5,653 nt of DNA from Bacteroidales bacterium UBA3709 (GTDB lineage: Bacteria; Bacteroidota; Bacteroidia; Bacteroidales; UBA932), in NCBI GenBank assembly GCA_002372015.1, contig DFIA01000040.1, positions 48,218 through 53,870 of the forward strand, read 5' to 3'. Numbering within the stretch: position 1 is the first letter of the stretch; each line of letters begins with the position of its first letter. The position numbers and the translations under genes were made by a program. The notes under the pieces are model-generated. The model was not told where the DNA came from, ran no database searches, and saw nothing but the letters and a program-made list of their open reading frames with translations. Below are positions 4,966 through 5,653 of the stretch, piece by piece.

Positions 4966-5653
4966 ATGCCTATGTATTATAATAGACTAATAGAAGAGAC
5001 TATTGCATTAAAATTGAAGACCTCTGGTGCTGTAGTTGTGGCTGGCCCAAAGTTTTGTGGTAAGACTACTACGTGCATGCTTTTCCAAAACAGTTTTGTA
5101 AAACTTAACACAAAACAGTCTATCATGATGGCTAAAATGAATCCAAAGGGAATCCTGAATGGAGATAAACCAAGGCTGATAGATGAGTGGCAGAAGGCTC
5201 CGGATATCTGGAATCATGTGAAAGATGACCTGGACTTTAACTATGAGTTCGGAAAATATATACTGACCGGTAGTTCAACCCCCGCAGACAAAACGGAAGT
5301 GCTTCATAGTGGTGCCGGGAGAATTACGCCATTGAACATGCGACCGATGACGCTTTGGGAGTCGAAAGAATCGAAAGGTACGGTGTCTCTTAAAGACTTG
5401 TTTGATGGTGGACAAAATTTCCCATGGGATACGAATCCCGACTTTACACTGGATGATGTGGCATTCCTGCTATGCCGTGGTGGATGGCCTATATCTGTAT
5501 TAGCACAGAGGGAGATTGCTATAGAAATAACAAAGAACTATTACAACGGGCTGTTTGTATTTGAAGACAGCGAAAATGAACGCTTTAGAAATAAGAAGCC
5601 GGAGGTTCTCAGGATGATTCTAAGGAGCTACGCAAGGAATATTTCATCGGAAG
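4966..5653 (+). CDS. AAA ATPase of the AAA_14/DUF4143 type (COG1373-like), 3' end outside window
   Basis: The frame is open for 229 codons to the right edge; family members usually reach about 400 aa, so the C-terminal DUF4143 region is mostly missing. No signal peptide is present, so it is probably cytoplasmic. The Walker A loop is GPKFCGKT at 27-34, with Lys33 and Thr34. Walker B is RLIDEWQ at 70-76, with Asp73 and Glu74. The sensor-like YILTGSS is at 98-104 and a possible arginine finger is Arg119 in GAGRI. MRPMTLWES (125-133) and RGGWP (171-175) are typical of the family. The FC inside Walker A fits the GPKWCGKT-like subgroup rather than the commoner GPRQVGKT form. The cellular role of this family is not established. 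The start may be 4966 or 4972 (MYYNRLIE); nothing in the sequence decides it. A good promoter sits directly upstream, so the gene is probably transcribed on its own. Confidence 0.9.
   Translation, partial: MPMYYNRLIEETIALKLKTSGAVVVAGPKFCGKTTTCMLFQNSFVKLNTKQSIMMAKMNPKGILNGDKPRLIDEWQKAPDIWNHVKDDLDFNYEFGKYILTGSSTPADKTEVLHSGAGRITPLNMRPMTLWESKESKGTVSLKDLFDGGQNFPWDTNPDFTLDDVAFLLCRGGWPISVLAQREIAIEITKNYYNGLFVFEDSENERFRNKKPEVLRMILRSYARNISSE

Overview
The window looks like chromosomal DNA of a low-to-moderate-GC member of Bacteroidota, most likely order Bacteroidales. The evidence is the repeated Bacteroides-type -7 promoter box (TAnnTTTG) in front of five of the seven genes, twice with a TTG/TTTG -33 box exactly 19 nt upstream. 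The gene starts lack Shine-Dalgarno sequences and have short AT-rich leaders, and the protein families fit the same group. I cannot name a genus.

Layout. (1) Positions 1-335, minus strand: 5' part of a small probable lipoprotein of unknown function, running off the left edge. (2) 336-536: divergent promoter region with one TACATTTG box for each direction and nothing else convincing. (3) 537-2978, plus strand: a two-gene unit. It encodes a Sec-exported NlpC/P60 endopeptidase with two SH3-like domains (YkfC-like) and an enolase-superfamily L-Ala-D/L-Glu (dipeptide) epimerase with a twin-arginine-type signal peptide. It ends in a strong intrinsic terminator. (4) 3031-4107, plus strand: a second unit whose -33 box lies in the U-tract of the preceding terminator. 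It encodes a 92-aa helical protein of unknown function and a 237-aa lipoprotein of unknown function, and ends in another strong terminator. (5) 4175-4786, minus strand: a YgjP/DUF45-type zinc metallopeptidase, convergent with unit 4. (6) 4787-4965: divergent intergenic region with two tandem small hairpins and a well-formed promoter. (7) 4966-5653, plus strand: the N-terminal 229 residues of an AAA ATPase of the AAA_14/DUF4143 class, running off the right edge.

How the genes work together. The best-supported unit is murein-peptide recycling. The NlpC/P60 enzyme is expected to cut the gamma-D-Glu-diamino-acid bond in peptides with a free N-terminal L-Ala, releasing L-Ala-D-Glu. The adjacent epimerase is expected to convert this to L-Ala-L-Glu, which ordinary peptidases can use. 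Both proteins carry export signals, which suggests that the pathway runs outside the cytoplasm. The remaining genes (lipoproteins, helical protein, YgjP-like protease, ATPase) show no clear link to this pathway. I see no CRISPR, tRNA, rRNA, transposase or obvious defence or mobile system. The only hint of mobility is the DUF4143-type ATPase with its unexplained hairpin pair upstream.
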